Positions 1 through 7,374 are shown, counted from the first letter of the stretch. The stretch: 8,823 nucleotides of DNA from Pseudobdellovibrionaceae bacterium (GCA_913774795.1 CAJYIL010000035.1:1-8823), one strand, 5' to 3'. The notes: generated from the letters alone by a model not told the origin. Numbers and translations are program-made.

Positions 1-2785
1 AGAAGATGTTGAGCGACTCTTGCCCGATCAAAAGAGCGAAGAAGGCCCCACATGCCGCAAGCGGAAGAACGAGAAGGATCGTGAACGGAGTCACAAACGA
101 CTCGTAGAGCGACGCGAGAACCAAGTAGATGAACAAGATACCCAACGACATCGCGATGATGATCGACTGGATGAGTTCCTGGAAGCTCTCCGCTTGTCCT
201 ACGAATTTGTACGTGAGGCCCTCAGGCAGCTTGTTCTCGCCTTTCGTGAGACGGTCGTTGATCTCCTGCATGACCGCGCTCATACCAGGCCCTTTCGGGT
301 TGATATCAGCTTCGATCTTAATGTAGCGCGAACGATCTTGGCGCGTGATCGATGCGGGACCTTCGGCTTCGACGCCTTTTGCGACGTCACGAAGACGAAC
401 CATCCGCTGGTTCACGTTCGGCACGTAGACGTCATTGAACGCCGCTTTCAGGTCGCGCTGATCAGGCTTCATGCGAACACGAATGTCGTACTCTTCGCCC
501 TTTTCACGGAAGACCGCGGCCTTTTGACCTTCGATCTGCGTGCGAAGCTCGTTCCCCATGATCGTGGTCGCAATTCCGAGAAGCTCAGTTTTCGCTTTAT
601 CTGGGACAACCTGGAACTCAGGCTTACCTGGGCGATACGAGATATCGACGTCGAGAAGAGCCGGATTCGTTTTCAACCATTCGAAAACTTTTTGCGCTTC
701 TTTTTGGACGACGGCCAGATCAGAACCATTGATATTCATCGTGAACGGACGCTGACCCCCGCCGACGTTATCGATGTCTTTGACGATCGGACGATACTGA
801 GCATACGGCTTCAGCTGTTCACGAATCTTGGCTTTGAAGTCGGTCGTCGTGAGATTCTTTCGTTGGTCAAACGGAATCATCGTCACGAAAAAGCTGGCTT
901 TGTTCGACTCGAGGGTTTGTCCCGAACCGACGAACATCACCGTCTGACGAATTTCTTTATTTTTGCGGAGGAGATCATCGACTTCGTTCGCGATCTTACT
1001 CATCCCCTCGATCGATGTGCCCGGCTCAGCATCGAGCGAAACCGAGAACTCGCCTGTATCAGAAGCCGGCAAGAACGTCTTCGGGACTTTGCTTAAAGCA
1101 CCGAAGCTGGCGACGAAGATGAGGAACGCCCCGAGAATCGTGAGCGCCGGATTAATGTGGTTTTTCGTGATCCAGCGCAAGATCGCGGCGTAACCGTTTT
1201 CGAGTTTCGTCTGGAAACGATCGAACGATTTGAGCAAGCGGCCCATTGTCGCTTGCCAGAACCGCCCGATGATGTTTTTCGAAGGACCAACGGCATGACC
1301 GTGCGCGCCTGCGAAGTACGCCGAAAGCATCGGCGCCATCGTCACCGCATCGAAGAGCGAGATGACCATCGCGAAACACACGGTGAGAGCGAACTCTTTA
1401 AAGAATTGCCCGACGATCCCGCTTAGGAAACCGACCGGACCGAAGACGGCGACAACCGCTCCCGTCGTCGCGATGACCGCGAGCAAGACTTCTTTTGTTC
1501 CTTCGCTCGCCGCACGGATCGAGGATTTTCCCATCTCCGCGTGACGGAAGATGTTCTCCCGAACGACGATCGCATCATCGATCAAGAGACCGACGGCCAA
1601 GCTGAGAGCCAAGAGCGACATCAGGTTGATCGAAAAACCCGCAAGCGACATCAAGAAGAAAGCACCTAAGAGCGAGTTCGGAAGCGCGAGACCCGTGATG
1701 AACGTGCTTCGTCCCGATCCCAAGAAAAAGTAGACAACGAGAATCGTGAGCACGATCCCGATGACAATCGATTCTTCGACGTCGGCGACGTTGGCGCGAA
1801 TCGGCTGGGCTCCGTCGCGAACGACCGTGACTTTGCCCTGAACTTTGTTCGCCGTGAACTCTTGGTTCACTTTATCGATCCGCTTCTTGACGGCATCCGC
1901 GACCGCAATCGTGTTGGCGCCCGATTGGCGATAGACGAGCAAGAAGATCGAGCGCTCGCCGTTTACGAAAGCGCGTGTCGTTTCGTCTTTGACCGTATCG
2001 ACAACTTGTCCGACGTCACTGACTTTCACGCCGACGTCGTTACCGAAGAACGAGACGATGACGTTGTTGACGTCTTTGACCGTCGGGAACTGACCCAAGG
2101 TTCGGAATGAAAGTTCGCTGGAGGATTGATCGACCTTACCTGCGGGTACGTTCATGCCGGCCGTTTGAATCTTGCCGACGATGCCGGCGGCCGAGAGATC
2201 GTACTGGCGAAGTTTGTTGCGATCGAGATCGACGTGAATCTCGCGCTCGCGACCGCCGATGACTTGAACGAGACCGACTTGGTTCACTTGCTCGATACGA
2301 GGCCGAAGTGTTTTATCGGCTAAGTCGAAGAGCTGTGCTGGAGGAAGATCCGAGGTGAGAGCGACGATGACGATCGGTTGATCAGCCGGGTCAATACGGC
2401 GGATGACCGGCTCATCGATATCTTGAGGCAACGTGCGCTTCGCACCCGCGACCCGGGCACGCACTTGTTGTTCGGCATCTTTGATATCGGTTTCGAGCGT
2501 GAACTCCGCGATGACGGTCGAAACACCTTCGTAGTTCGTCGAGCTTAACGTCTTGATACCGGAGACCGTTGAGATTTGGTCTTCGAGAGGACGAGACACG
2601 AGCGTCTCGACTTCCTCAGGGCCTGCTCCGCCCCACGTGGTTTGAACCATGACGACCGGGAAGGTGACATTCGGGAAGAGATCGACCGACATCTTCATGA
2701 GTGACAAGAAGCCGACCGCGATTAAGACGATCACGAGCGAAGTCACGAAGACCGGACGTTTAATGGAAAGATCGGCTAAATTCAC
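1..2785 (-). CDS. RND (HAE1/AcrB-type) efflux pump permease, 3' end cut by window edge
   Basis: Inner-membrane proton-driven drug or solute exporter, working with a periplasmic adaptor and an outer-membrane channel. Reading from base 2785 gives 928 uninterrupted codons, against about 1,030 for the family, so roughly the last 100 residues lie outside the window. The N-terminus MNLADLSIKRPVF is the usual RND opening before TM1. A first periplasmic porter domain spans about 35-335. The next helices include GLLIDDAIVVREN, whose D403-D404 match the AcrB proton-relay pair. TM7 is near 546-563, a second periplasmic domain covers about 570-868, and the helices after it include YLVLASLYESF (887-897). 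The TM10 relay lysine falls beyond the edge. The GTG start overlaps the stop of the outer-membrane factor gene (GTGA), with a GGAGGT Shine-Dalgarno 5 bases upstream. The hydrophobic/porter layout fits HAE1, not the heavy-metal subfamily. Substrate is unknown. Confidence 0.96.
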   Translation of the reverse strand, partial: MNLADLSIKRPVFVTSLVIVLIAVGFLSLMKMSVDLFPNVTFPVVMVQTTWGGAGPEEVETLVSRPLEDQISTVSGIKTLSSTNYEGVSTVIAEFTLETDIKDAEQQVRARVAGAKRTLPQDIDEPVIRRIDPADQPIVIVALTSDLPPAQLFDLADKTLRPRIEQVNQVGLVQVIGGREREIHVDLDRNKLRQYDLSAAGIVGKIQTAGMNVPAGKVDQSSSELSFRTLGQFPTVKDVNNVIVSFFGNDVGVKVSDVGQVVDTVKDETTRAFVNGERSIFLLVYRQSGANTIAVADAVKKRIDKVNQEFTANKVQGKVTVVRDGAQPIRANVADVEESIVIGIVLTILVVYFFLGSGRSTFITGLALPNSLLGAFFLMSLAGFSINLMSLLALSLAVGLLIDDAIVVRENIFRHAEMGKSSIRAASEGTKEVLLAVIATTGAVVAVFGPVGFLSGIVGQFFKEFALTVCFAMVISLFDAVTMAPMLSAYFAGAHGHAVGPSKNIIGRFWQATMGRLLKSFDRFQTKLENGYAAILRWITKNHINPALTILGAFLIFVASFGALSKVPKTFLPASDTGEFSVSLDAEPGTSIEGMSKIANEVDDLLRKNKEIRQTVMFVGSGQTLESNKASFFVTMIPFDQRKNLTTTDFKAKIREQLKPYAQYRPIVKDIDNVGGGQRPFTMNINGSDLAVVQKEAQKVFEWLKTNPALLDVDISYRPGKPEFQVVPDKAKTELLGIATTIMGNELRTQIEGQKAAVFREKGEEYDIRVRMKPDQRDLKAAFNDVYVPNVNQRMVRLRDVAKGVEAEGPASITRQDRSRYIKIEADINPKGPGMSAVMQEINDRLTKGENKLPEGLTYKFVGQAESFQELIQSIIIAMSLGILFIYLVLASLYESFVTPFTILLVLPLAACGAFFALLIGQESLNIF

Positions 2786-4242
2786 TGGCCACCTCCGAAC
2801 GTTCTGAGCTGAGCATAAGCGTTCAAGACATCAGCCTGAGCGCGGATGCGATCAAACTGAGATTGTGCGTAATCGTTTTCAAACAAGATCACTTGGTAGA
2901 GCGTCGTGCGGCCGCGGCCGTGACGGAATCGCTCGTACTCGACTTTTTCTTTGTTCGTCTTCTCGAGATCGGCCGAGATGCGGTAACGCCCGATCGCTTG
3001 CGTAAAGAGCGTTGTTAAGTCTTGCCACAAACGCTCGTTCTCGAACACGCGCCGTTGGTAAAGGACATCGGCCGCAACGACATCTTTCTGGTAGCCGCTG
3101 CGCACGTCACTTTGTGTTCCGAAGTCGAGAGGAATGTTCGCTTGCACGCCGATCGCATAGTTCGGACGCTCGGTCGTCAACGACTTGCTCGTCGCTTCGC
3201 CAAAGACCGGATCACGACCGTTTAAGCCGATACCGCCAGTTAAATTTAAAGTCGGAGTGTTTCTTTGCTTCGCGAGACGAGCCGCGGCTTCGGCGGCGTA
3301 CTTGTTCTGCTCATAGGCTTTGACGTCGTCGCGTCTATCGACGCGATTCGGAATTTGAAGACGATCGATCACCGCTGGGTCGAATGAGCGCAAATTTTCG
3401 GCGACCGCTTCTGAGTTTTGACCGCGAACGGTGTTGAAGCGACGAGACGCCATCTTCTCGTTATCGAGTGCGGCCTGGAGCGAGAGACGGCGTTGGAGAA
3501 GAGCCGCGTTTGCTTGCAAGAGATCGGAACGATCGGCGAGCTGGAGCCGCTCGCGCTTCGCACTCCAGCTTTGAGATTTCTCGGTCAGTGCAAGGACCTC
3601 CCGAGATGACTTGACCTGTTCACGCGCGAGCGCCAAATTCCAGTAGGCTTGCTCGGCGTCTGCGAGAATTTGGATTTGCTGGAAGCTTTGCGAGAACCTT
3701 TGCGCAAGTGCTGCGGCCGCAATCTGGAGCTTCTGGGCGCGAATCTCTTCACCGAACCAGTTGCGCCACAAGCTTTGCGTTAGAACGAGTTGCGGGCCGG
3801 CGGTCGTAAAGCTCGTTTGAAATAAGTTGGGCCCGCCGAGCGCCGCGACGTTGGCGTTTGATTCGACCTGAGTCACCCCGTAGGTCAACTGACCCGCGAG
3901 ACCGAAGGAGGTCGTCTCTTGAATGCCGAGCGAGTATGTCTTTTGGGTGTTGTTGTCACCCTGGAGAACCGAGCCCGTTTCGGCGCGTGAATTCGCGTAG
4001 TTCGCGCCCGCGATCAGGTTGGGTCGCGTGAGAAGCTTATACTCGGTCGAGCGCTCGCCGGCTGCATCAGAGGACAATTGCGCCGCGACGAAAAGCTGCG
4101 AGCCCTTGCGGACCTGATCGAGGTATTCGCCAAGTGTCAGAATTGATTCTTGGCTGGGTTTGACGTCTTTCGACTCTTCGGTTTGGGCGAATGCTTGCGG
4201 AGTCGCAAGCGCCGCAATGAGAAGAAATGCTGTCGCTTTCAC
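2782..4242 (-). CDS. TolC-like outer-membrane efflux protein (OEP family)
   Basis: Predicted outer-membrane channel and periplasmic tunnel of a tripartite efflux pump. The 486-residue product starts with a Sec signal peptide: K2, a hydrophobic stretch 4-14, and a likely signal peptidase I cut after AFA (17-19). Two OEP repeats follow. Each has a polar, beta-rich part (about 72-125 and 328-375) and long alpha-helical parts (about 165-270 and 376-480). The C-terminal helix has the typical pattern GRGRTTLYQVILFENDYAQS (442-461), then a stretch ending in AYAQLRTFGG. Length is normal for the family (about 420-500). No N-terminal lipobox cysteine is seen, so it is unlikely to be a lipoprotein of the OprM/NodT type. 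The start is GTG, overlapping the tetR stop (GTGA), with AAGGTG 5 bases upstream. It is the middle gene of the tetR-OEP-RND operon and the natural partner of the following pump. Confidence 0.93.
   Translation of the reverse strand: MKATAFLLIAALATPQAFAQTEESKDVKPSQESILTLGEYLDQVRKGSQLFVAAQLSSDAAGERSTEYKLLTRPNLIAGANYANSRAETGSVLQGDNNTQKTYSLGIQETTSFGLAGQLTYGVTQVESNANVAALGGPNLFQTSFTTAGPQLVLTQSLWRNWFGEEIRAQKLQIAAAALAQRFSQSFQQIQILADAEQAYWNLALAREQVKSSREVLALTEKSQSWSAKRERLQLADRSDLLQANAALLQRRLSLQAALDNEKMASRRFNTVRGQNSEAVAENLRSFDPAVIDRLQIPNRVDRRDDVKAYEQNKYAAEAAARLAKQRNTPTLNLTGGIGLNGRDPVFGEATSKSLTTERPNYAIGVQANIPLDFGTQSDVRSGYQKDVVAADVLYQRRVFENERLWQDLTTLFTQAIGRYRISADLEKTNKEKVEYERFRHGRGRTTLYQVILFENDYAQSQFDRIRAQADVLNAYAQLRTFGGGQ
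2791..2796 (-). promoter_or_regulatory. Shine-Dalgarno GGAGGT of the RND pump gene
   Basis: A full GGAGGT lies inside the last codons of the outer-membrane factor gene, 5 bases before the GTG at 2785. It fixes that GTG as the start and, with the GTGA overlap, indicates translational coupling of the two genes. Confidence 0.8.
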
Positions 4243-4946
4243 GGTGTCACCTTATCCTTTGCCTGCATGCCTTCGAAAAACAGCGAGCTCATTTGGATTT
4301 TCAATTTTTTACGGTAAGCGGGATCTTCGGTATTGATGCCGAGGAGTTTGCGCGCGTGTTCATCTTTTTGAGTGATGTGCACGATGGCGGTAAAGAAAAA
4401 GCGGCATGCGATCTCAGTGTCGACGTCCGCGCGCAGATAGCGCTTCTTTTGCCCCGCTGAGATAAAGGCCATAAACGTCGTGAAAATTTTCACGAACGTT
4501 TGCTCGAACACATCACGCGTGAGTTCAAAACCCATCTGGGCTTCGCGCTGAACGATCGCGCAGAGTTCGGGTTCTTCTTCGAACCAAGCCATCACATCAT
4601 CAATGAACATTTCCAGGCGCACCCGAAACTCTTCGCGAGTCGCTGCCGGTTGCAAAATGCGTTCGACGGATGAAAGCCGGTGTTTACCGAACTGCTCGAT
4701 ACACGCACGGTAAAGACCTTCCTTACCGTCAAAGTGATAGCTCACGAGGCTGATGTTAACGCCCGCTTTATCGGCGATGTCCTTGACGCTTGTTCCGGAA
4801 AAGCCCTTCTTTGCGAAAAGAGGGATCGCCGCTTTCAAAAGCGACTCACGTGCGTCGTCTTGCGTGCCGCCTGATTGAGGACGACCCGCCTTTGACGGCT
4901 TCTTTGCGCTAGGTTTTGGCGTTTTACGACTCATACGATAGCTCAC
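4239..4946 (-). CDS. TetR-family transcriptional repressor, likely regulator of the efflux operon
   Basis: A 235-residue DNA-binding regulator. A basic Lys/Pro-rich extension (1-29) precedes the TetR helix-turn-helix: ARESLLKAAIPLFAKKGF at 32-49, then the recognition part with KDIADKAGVNISLVSYHF at 55-72 and GKEGLY at 74-79. The remainder is an all-helical ligand-binding and dimer domain that I cannot assign to a ligand. GTG at 4946 is chosen because GAGGT stands 5 bases before it; the ATG at 4934 (Met5) would lie 17 bases from that site. The gene is first in the efflux operon and its stop overlaps the OEP start. Two similar dyads sit in its upstream region, one inside the predicted promoter, so autorepression together with the pump genes is the likely circuit. 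Ligand release by a pump substrate is an inference from family behaviour. Confidence 0.93.
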   Translation of the reverse strand: MSYRMSRKTPKPSAKKPSKAGRPQSGGTQDDARESLLKAAIPLFAKKGFSGTSVKDIADKAGVNISLVSYHFDGKEGLYRACIEQFGKHRLSSVERILQPAATREEFRVRLEMFIDDVMAWFEEEPELCAIVQREAQMGFELTRDVFEQTFVKIFTTFMAFISAGQKKRYLRADVDTEIACRFFFTAIVHITQKDEHARKLLGINTEDPAYRKKLKIQMSSLFFEGMQAKDKVTP

Positions 4947-4951
4947 ACTTT

Positions 4952-4956
4952 ACCTC
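4952..4956 (-). promoter_or_regulatory. Shine-Dalgarno GAGGT that selects the GTG start of tetR
   Basis: GAGGT is 5 bases from the GTG at 4946 and 17 bases from the ATG at 4934, favouring the longer product with MSYR at its N-terminus. Confidence 0.65.
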
Positions 4957-4973
4957 ATCGGCAGCCCGACAAG

Positions 4974-5002
4974 ATATTCAAATGATCATTTAATTTTGCC
5001 AA
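4974..5002 (-). promoter_or_regulatory. Predicted sigma70-type promoter of the tetR-OEP-RND operon
   Basis: On the minus strand, TTGGCA (5002-4997, 5 of 6 to TTGACA) is followed after 17 bases by GAATAT (4979-4974, 3 of 6 to TATAAT). Start of transcription would be near 4967, giving a leader of about 20 bases containing the tetR Shine-Dalgarno. The -10 is poor; the call leans on spacing, on the local AT-richness against the surrounding GC-rich coding sequence, and on the dyad within the spacer. An alternative pair, TAGACA with CAAAAT further upstream, cannot be excluded. Confidence 0.5.
4980..4991. promoter_or_regulatory. Perfect 12-bp dyad AAATGATCATTT, candidate TetR operator O1
   Basis: A perfect palindrome fills the last 12 bases of the 17-base spacer between the predicted -35 and -10, the usual place for a repressor that blocks RNA polymerase. 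It matches a second dyad at 5022-5033 at 9 of 12 positions, with common form AAAYGAWCRTTT. Binding by the adjacent TetR protein is inferred, not shown. Confidence 0.55.
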
Positions 5003-5021
5003 ACAACCAGGTGAATTGTCT

Positions 5022-5033
5022 AAACGAACGTTT
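5022..5033. promoter_or_regulatory. 12-bp dyad AAACGAACGTTT, candidate TetR operator O2
   Basis: Five-base arms AAACG and CGTTT flank a two-base AA centre. The dyad lies about 20 bases upstream of the predicted -35 and its centre is 42 bases from that of the 4980-4991 dyad, close to four helical turns. The spacing would let two bound dimers sit on the same face of the DNA. The CGAACGT part is repeated in inverted form at 5043-5049. Confidence 0.5.
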
Positions 5034-5049
5034 CACGACGAGACGTTCG
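5025..5049. repeat. Inverted repeat CGAACGT / ACGTTCG with 11-base spacer
   Basis: Perfect 7-base arms at 5025-5031 and 5043-5049. Read on the minus strand the stem is followed by TTTAG, so it could be a weak terminator for the cyclase gene; equally, its outer arm could be an extra half-site of the candidate operator, with which it overlaps. The large loop and short T-run make the terminator reading doubtful. Confidence 0.35.
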
Positions 5050-5104
5050 CCCCTCGTGTCCCAGGATCGAAGTCGGTGTTTAGATAGTTTTGAGGAGACG
5101 GCTC

Positions 5105-6037
5105 TTAGACCGTCGTGACCTTATTCCGGCCCGAACGCTTTGACGTGTAGAGCGCGTTGTCGGCTTTACCGAACAACTCATCCCAGGTCGCCATATCCGG
5201 CTCGATGGTCGCGACTCCAACCGAAATCGTAATCGGGAGATGTGTTCCCTGATACTCGAATCGGTGGCCTTCGATCGTCGCTCGAAAGCGCTCACCAATC
5301 TCCGCGCCTTGCGCCAAGTTCGAACCAAAAAGGACGACGACAAATTCTTCTCCGCCGTACCGAGCGAAGAAGTCATCGAGACGAATAAGCTTGGTGCCAA
5401 TCACTTGCGCAAGCTGCTTCAAGACGTAATCGCCTGCCGGGTGACCGTAAGTATCGTTCACTTTTTTAAAGTGATCGATATCGAACACCGCGATCGACAT
5501 CGGCACTTTTAAGAGCTTTGCGCGCTTAAAAGATTCAGCTCCCCGCATATGCAATGCGCCTTTATTGTAAGCGCCGGTGAGGGGGTCTTTCTCGGATTTG
5601 GTTTGTAAGTGTTCCATCGCGTGCGCTTCGATCGAACCACCTTCGAGAAACTTAAATAGAACGTTACCCGTCTTCACTTGGTCGTTGTTCGAGAGCTTCA
5701 CCGGTACGAGAGGAGGCACCGTGTCGCTGTTAACGACCGTGCGATTTGTCGATTCGAGATCGAGGATGTAGACGTCGCCTGAAGCGATCGAGATTTTTGC
5801 GTGAGACTTCGAAACCGAGCGGTCATCGACGAAAATCGACGACGTCATCGAACGACCGATAATCAAATCACCCTTATCGAGAGGCCACTGTTTACCGACA
5901 TAGCCGGCCGGCCCTTCAAGCATGACGAGAACCGGAGGTGTACGAGCCGCTTGTTCCATGCGCACACGAAACGTGTCGCCTTTTACAACGGCGGTTTTCT
6001 CATCGGTTTGTTCGTCGTCAAACGGGTCTTTGCTCAT
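5105..6037 (-). CDS. dgcB: FHA-GGDEF diguanylate cyclase, DgcB-like
   Basis: Soluble enzyme making cyclic di-GMP from two GTP. The 310 residues comprise an acidic tail with T11 and T15 (DDEQTDEKTAVV), an FHA phosphothreonine-binding domain at about 36-131 (G61-R62, S76-x-x-H79, N98 in STNRT), a linker, and a GGDEF domain from DPLTG at 151. The catalytic domain looks active: FDIDHFKKVND (185-195) carries metal and guanine ligands, and the signature is GGEEF (228-232). The product-inhibition I-site RxxD is intact (R219, D222). No membrane segment or signal peptide. This architecture and size match Bdellovibrio bacteriovorus DgcB (Bd0742), whose FHA domain is known to bind its own phosphorylated N-terminal tail and which is required for prey invasion. 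Orthology is inferred from architecture. The ATG lacks a Shine-Dalgarno. It sits 46 bases after pgi. Confidence 0.93.
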   Translation of the reverse strand: MSKDPFDDEQTDEKTAVVKGDTFRVRMEQAARTPPVLVMLEGPAGYVGKQWPLDKGDLIIGRSMTSSIFVDDRSVSKSHAKISIASGDVYILDLESTNRTVVNSDTVPPLVPVKLSNNDQVKTGNVLFKFLEGGSIEAHAMEHLQTKSEKDPLTGAYNKGALHMRGAESFKRAKLLKVPMSIAVFDIDHFKKVNDTYGHPAGDYVLKQLAQVIGTKLIRLDDFFARYGGEEFVVVLFGSNLAQGAEIGERFRATIEGHRFEYQGTHLPITISVGVATIEPDMATWDELFGKADNALYTSKRSGRNKVTTV

Positions 6038-6044
6038 GACTGGT

Positions 6045-6074
6045 AGTATGTAGGAACGATGAACTTGCCGACAA
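6045..6074 (-). promoter_or_regulatory. Weak candidate promoter directly before the cyclase gene
   Basis: TTGTCG (6074-6069) and CATACT (6050-6045) are 18 bases apart, each 4 of 6 to the sigma70 consensus. Transcription would begin within one or two bases of the ATG at 6037, giving a leaderless message. This would agree with the absence of any purine-rich Shine-Dalgarno between 6038 and 6060. A short hairpin (ACTTG/CAAGT, arms 6063-6067 and 6072-6076) overlaps the -35. Read-through from pgi is the alternative. Confidence 0.25.
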
Positions 6075-6083
6075 GTCGAGGGT

Positions 6084-7316
6084 TTAAGAGTTTTGGAGAA
6101 TGCCGCGTGCGATCACTTTTCCCGCCTCGACGCCCGGCTGGTCAAAAGCATTGATATCCATCGCCTCACCGAGCGCACCGACCACGAGCTCGAGTAGCAT
6201 AAACAGCGCACCGACCGAGCGTTCGTTGAGCGATTCGGTTTGGAGCGTGAGTGATTGAACACCTTGTTTTGCCAATGCATCACGAGTGGCTGTCGCCATG
6301 GCTCCGAAAAGCTGGCCCATAGACTTGCCGTGCATGAGTTGCTGGCAATCAAAGAGGTTTTTCTCCAGCGTCAGACCCGCTGACTCCGACGCTTGAACAC
6401 GCAAGAACCAAAGAAATTTATCGTGAGCGCCTTCCATGACTTGCTGAAGCACCGAGTGCTGATCGCTTGATCCGGTCGCCGCCATTGGCGTCGAAGCTCG
6501 CGGCGCTTTACCGCCGGATCTCGACTTCGCTTTGCCGAGAGACTCGGCCCAGAGTTGCTGTGTCCAGAGACCGAAGTCTTTTAGCGCATCGGAGTACGCC
6601 CAAAATTGCGTGATCCACTCCTCCCTCTTCCAGGACGAGAGAGTTTGAGCCGCCAAGCGCGCGATCAACTCATCTTGCTTCAGAGCCCACGCGGCGCCCT
6701 CGCGAATCCCCGCGAGATCGAGCCCGTAGTACGCCGCCGGCAAAAGTCCGACGGGCGTCAAGACTGAGAAACGACCACCGACGTCCTTGGGAATTTCAAG
6801 ACAAGGGACGTTCTCTTTTCGAGCCCAACGCATCAGAGGATTGTCGTCGGATTCGCTGATCACCGTCGCGACACTGCTCAGTTTCTTGAAACCTTTTTCA
6901 CGCAAGTGTTGCTCGATAAACTCTGCCATAGTGAGAGTTTCGATCGTGTTGCCCGATTTCGAAACGATGACCCAATGTGTATCTTGAAGATCGTTGCGGG
7001 ACTTGAGCCATTTCCAGAAAACATCGGCATCGACGTTATCGATGAAATGAACCGAATGCGTGTCGCGCCACTTGTTCAGAGCCTGGAGGAGAGCGCGCCC
7101 GCCGAGCGAACTACCCCCCATTCCGAGAACGACGAGACGGTTCGATTTGGTGCGGACTTCGCGACCGCGATCTGCCGAGGACGACCACTGACTTTCGCGC
7201 TCAGGGAGCTGCCAAAAGCCAAGATCTTTACGTTGCTTGAGTGCGGCGACGGCTTTTTGAGCGGCTGCGAGATGGGTCGAGTCTTCAGATTGGGTCGAAT
7301 GAGAAAGCGTCCACAT
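6084..7316 (-). CDS. pgi: Glucose-6-phosphate isomerase
   Basis: Cytoplasmic enzyme interconverting glucose 6-phosphate and fructose 6-phosphate in glycolysis and gluconeogenesis. Visible family marks: GMGGSSLGG (65-73) and SKSGNT (119-124) of the sugar-isomerase phosphate site, PGI signature 1 in DVGGRFSVLTPVG (178-190), and signature 2 ending FDQPGVEAGK (391-400). Catalytic residues by family alignment are E258 in WAESLGK, H287 in SSDQHS and K400. At 410 residues it is shorter than the Bacillus/Thermotoga form (about 450) and much shorter than the Escherichia coli form (about 550); the N-terminal region before the first SIS fold is brief. An in-frame stop lies nine codons upstream of the ATG with no start codon between, so ATG 7316 is the likely start; AGGA lies 10 bases before it. 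It follows the phosphoesterase gene by 50 bases. Confidence 0.95.
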   Translation of the reverse strand: MWTLSHSTQSEDSTHLAAAQKAVAALKQRKDLGFWQLPERESQWSSSADRGREVRTKSNRLVVLGMGGSSLGGRALLQALNKWRDTHSVHFIDNVDADVFWKWLKSRNDLQDTHWVIVSKSGNTIETLTMAEFIEQHLREKGFKKLSSVATVISESDDNPLMRWARKENVPCLEIPKDVGGRFSVLTPVGLLPAAYYGLDLAGIREGAAWALKQDELIARLAAQTLSSWKREEWITQFWAYSDALKDFGLWTQQLWAESLGKAKSRSGGKAPRASTPMAATGSSDQHSVLQQVMEGAHDKFLWFLRVQASESAGLTLEKNLFDCQQLMHGKSMGQLFGAMATATRDALAKQGVQSLTLQTESLNERSVGALFMLLELVVGALGEAMDINAFDQPGVEAGKVIARGILQNS

Positions 7317-7359
7317 AGGTGGATGATCCTGCCAAGCTTTTCAGACGGGAGCAAACAGC

Positions 7360-7374
7360 TTTCCTGTCAGGAAA
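7360..7374. repeat. 15-bp palindrome TTTCCTGTCAGGAAA over the phosphoesterase stop
   Basis: Perfect 7-base arms around a single central T, covering the TGA stop at 7369-7367 and lying about 45 bases before the pgi start. As RNA it could form only a 5-bp stem with a 5-base loop, and no T-run follows, so it is not a convincing terminator. It could be a protein-binding site ahead of pgi, or chance. Confidence 0.3.

Noticed and set aside
20..1096. 358-residue open frame on the plus strand
   Set aside because: It lies exactly opposite the RND pump gene, is very rich in Arg, Asp and Glu with low complexity, and has no recognisable domain. It is an antisense shadow caused by the strong TCG/GTC/ATC codon bias of the pump gene.
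1093..1379. Overlapping short minus-strand frames
   Set aside because: They are in other frames of the RND pump gene, whose own frame is open and carries unmistakable family motifs through this stretch.
3012..3323. 103-residue plus-strand open frame within the outer-membrane factor gene
   Set aside because: Antisense shadow of a clear OEP gene, with Arg/Ser-rich composition and no family resemblance.
4932..4934. ATG at Met5 as the tetR start
   Set aside because: The clear GAGGT is 17 bases away from it but 5 bases from the GTG at 4946; still possible, but less supported.
5097..5114. Hairpin GACGG/CCGTC over the stop of the cyclase gene as a terminator
   Set aside because: The stem is short (five pairs, seven with a bulge), overlaps the stop codon, and is not followed by a T-run on the minus strand.
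6063..6076. Hairpin ACTTG/CAAGT between pgi and the cyclase as a terminator
   Set aside because: Only five base pairs and no T-run after it; too weak to end transcription.
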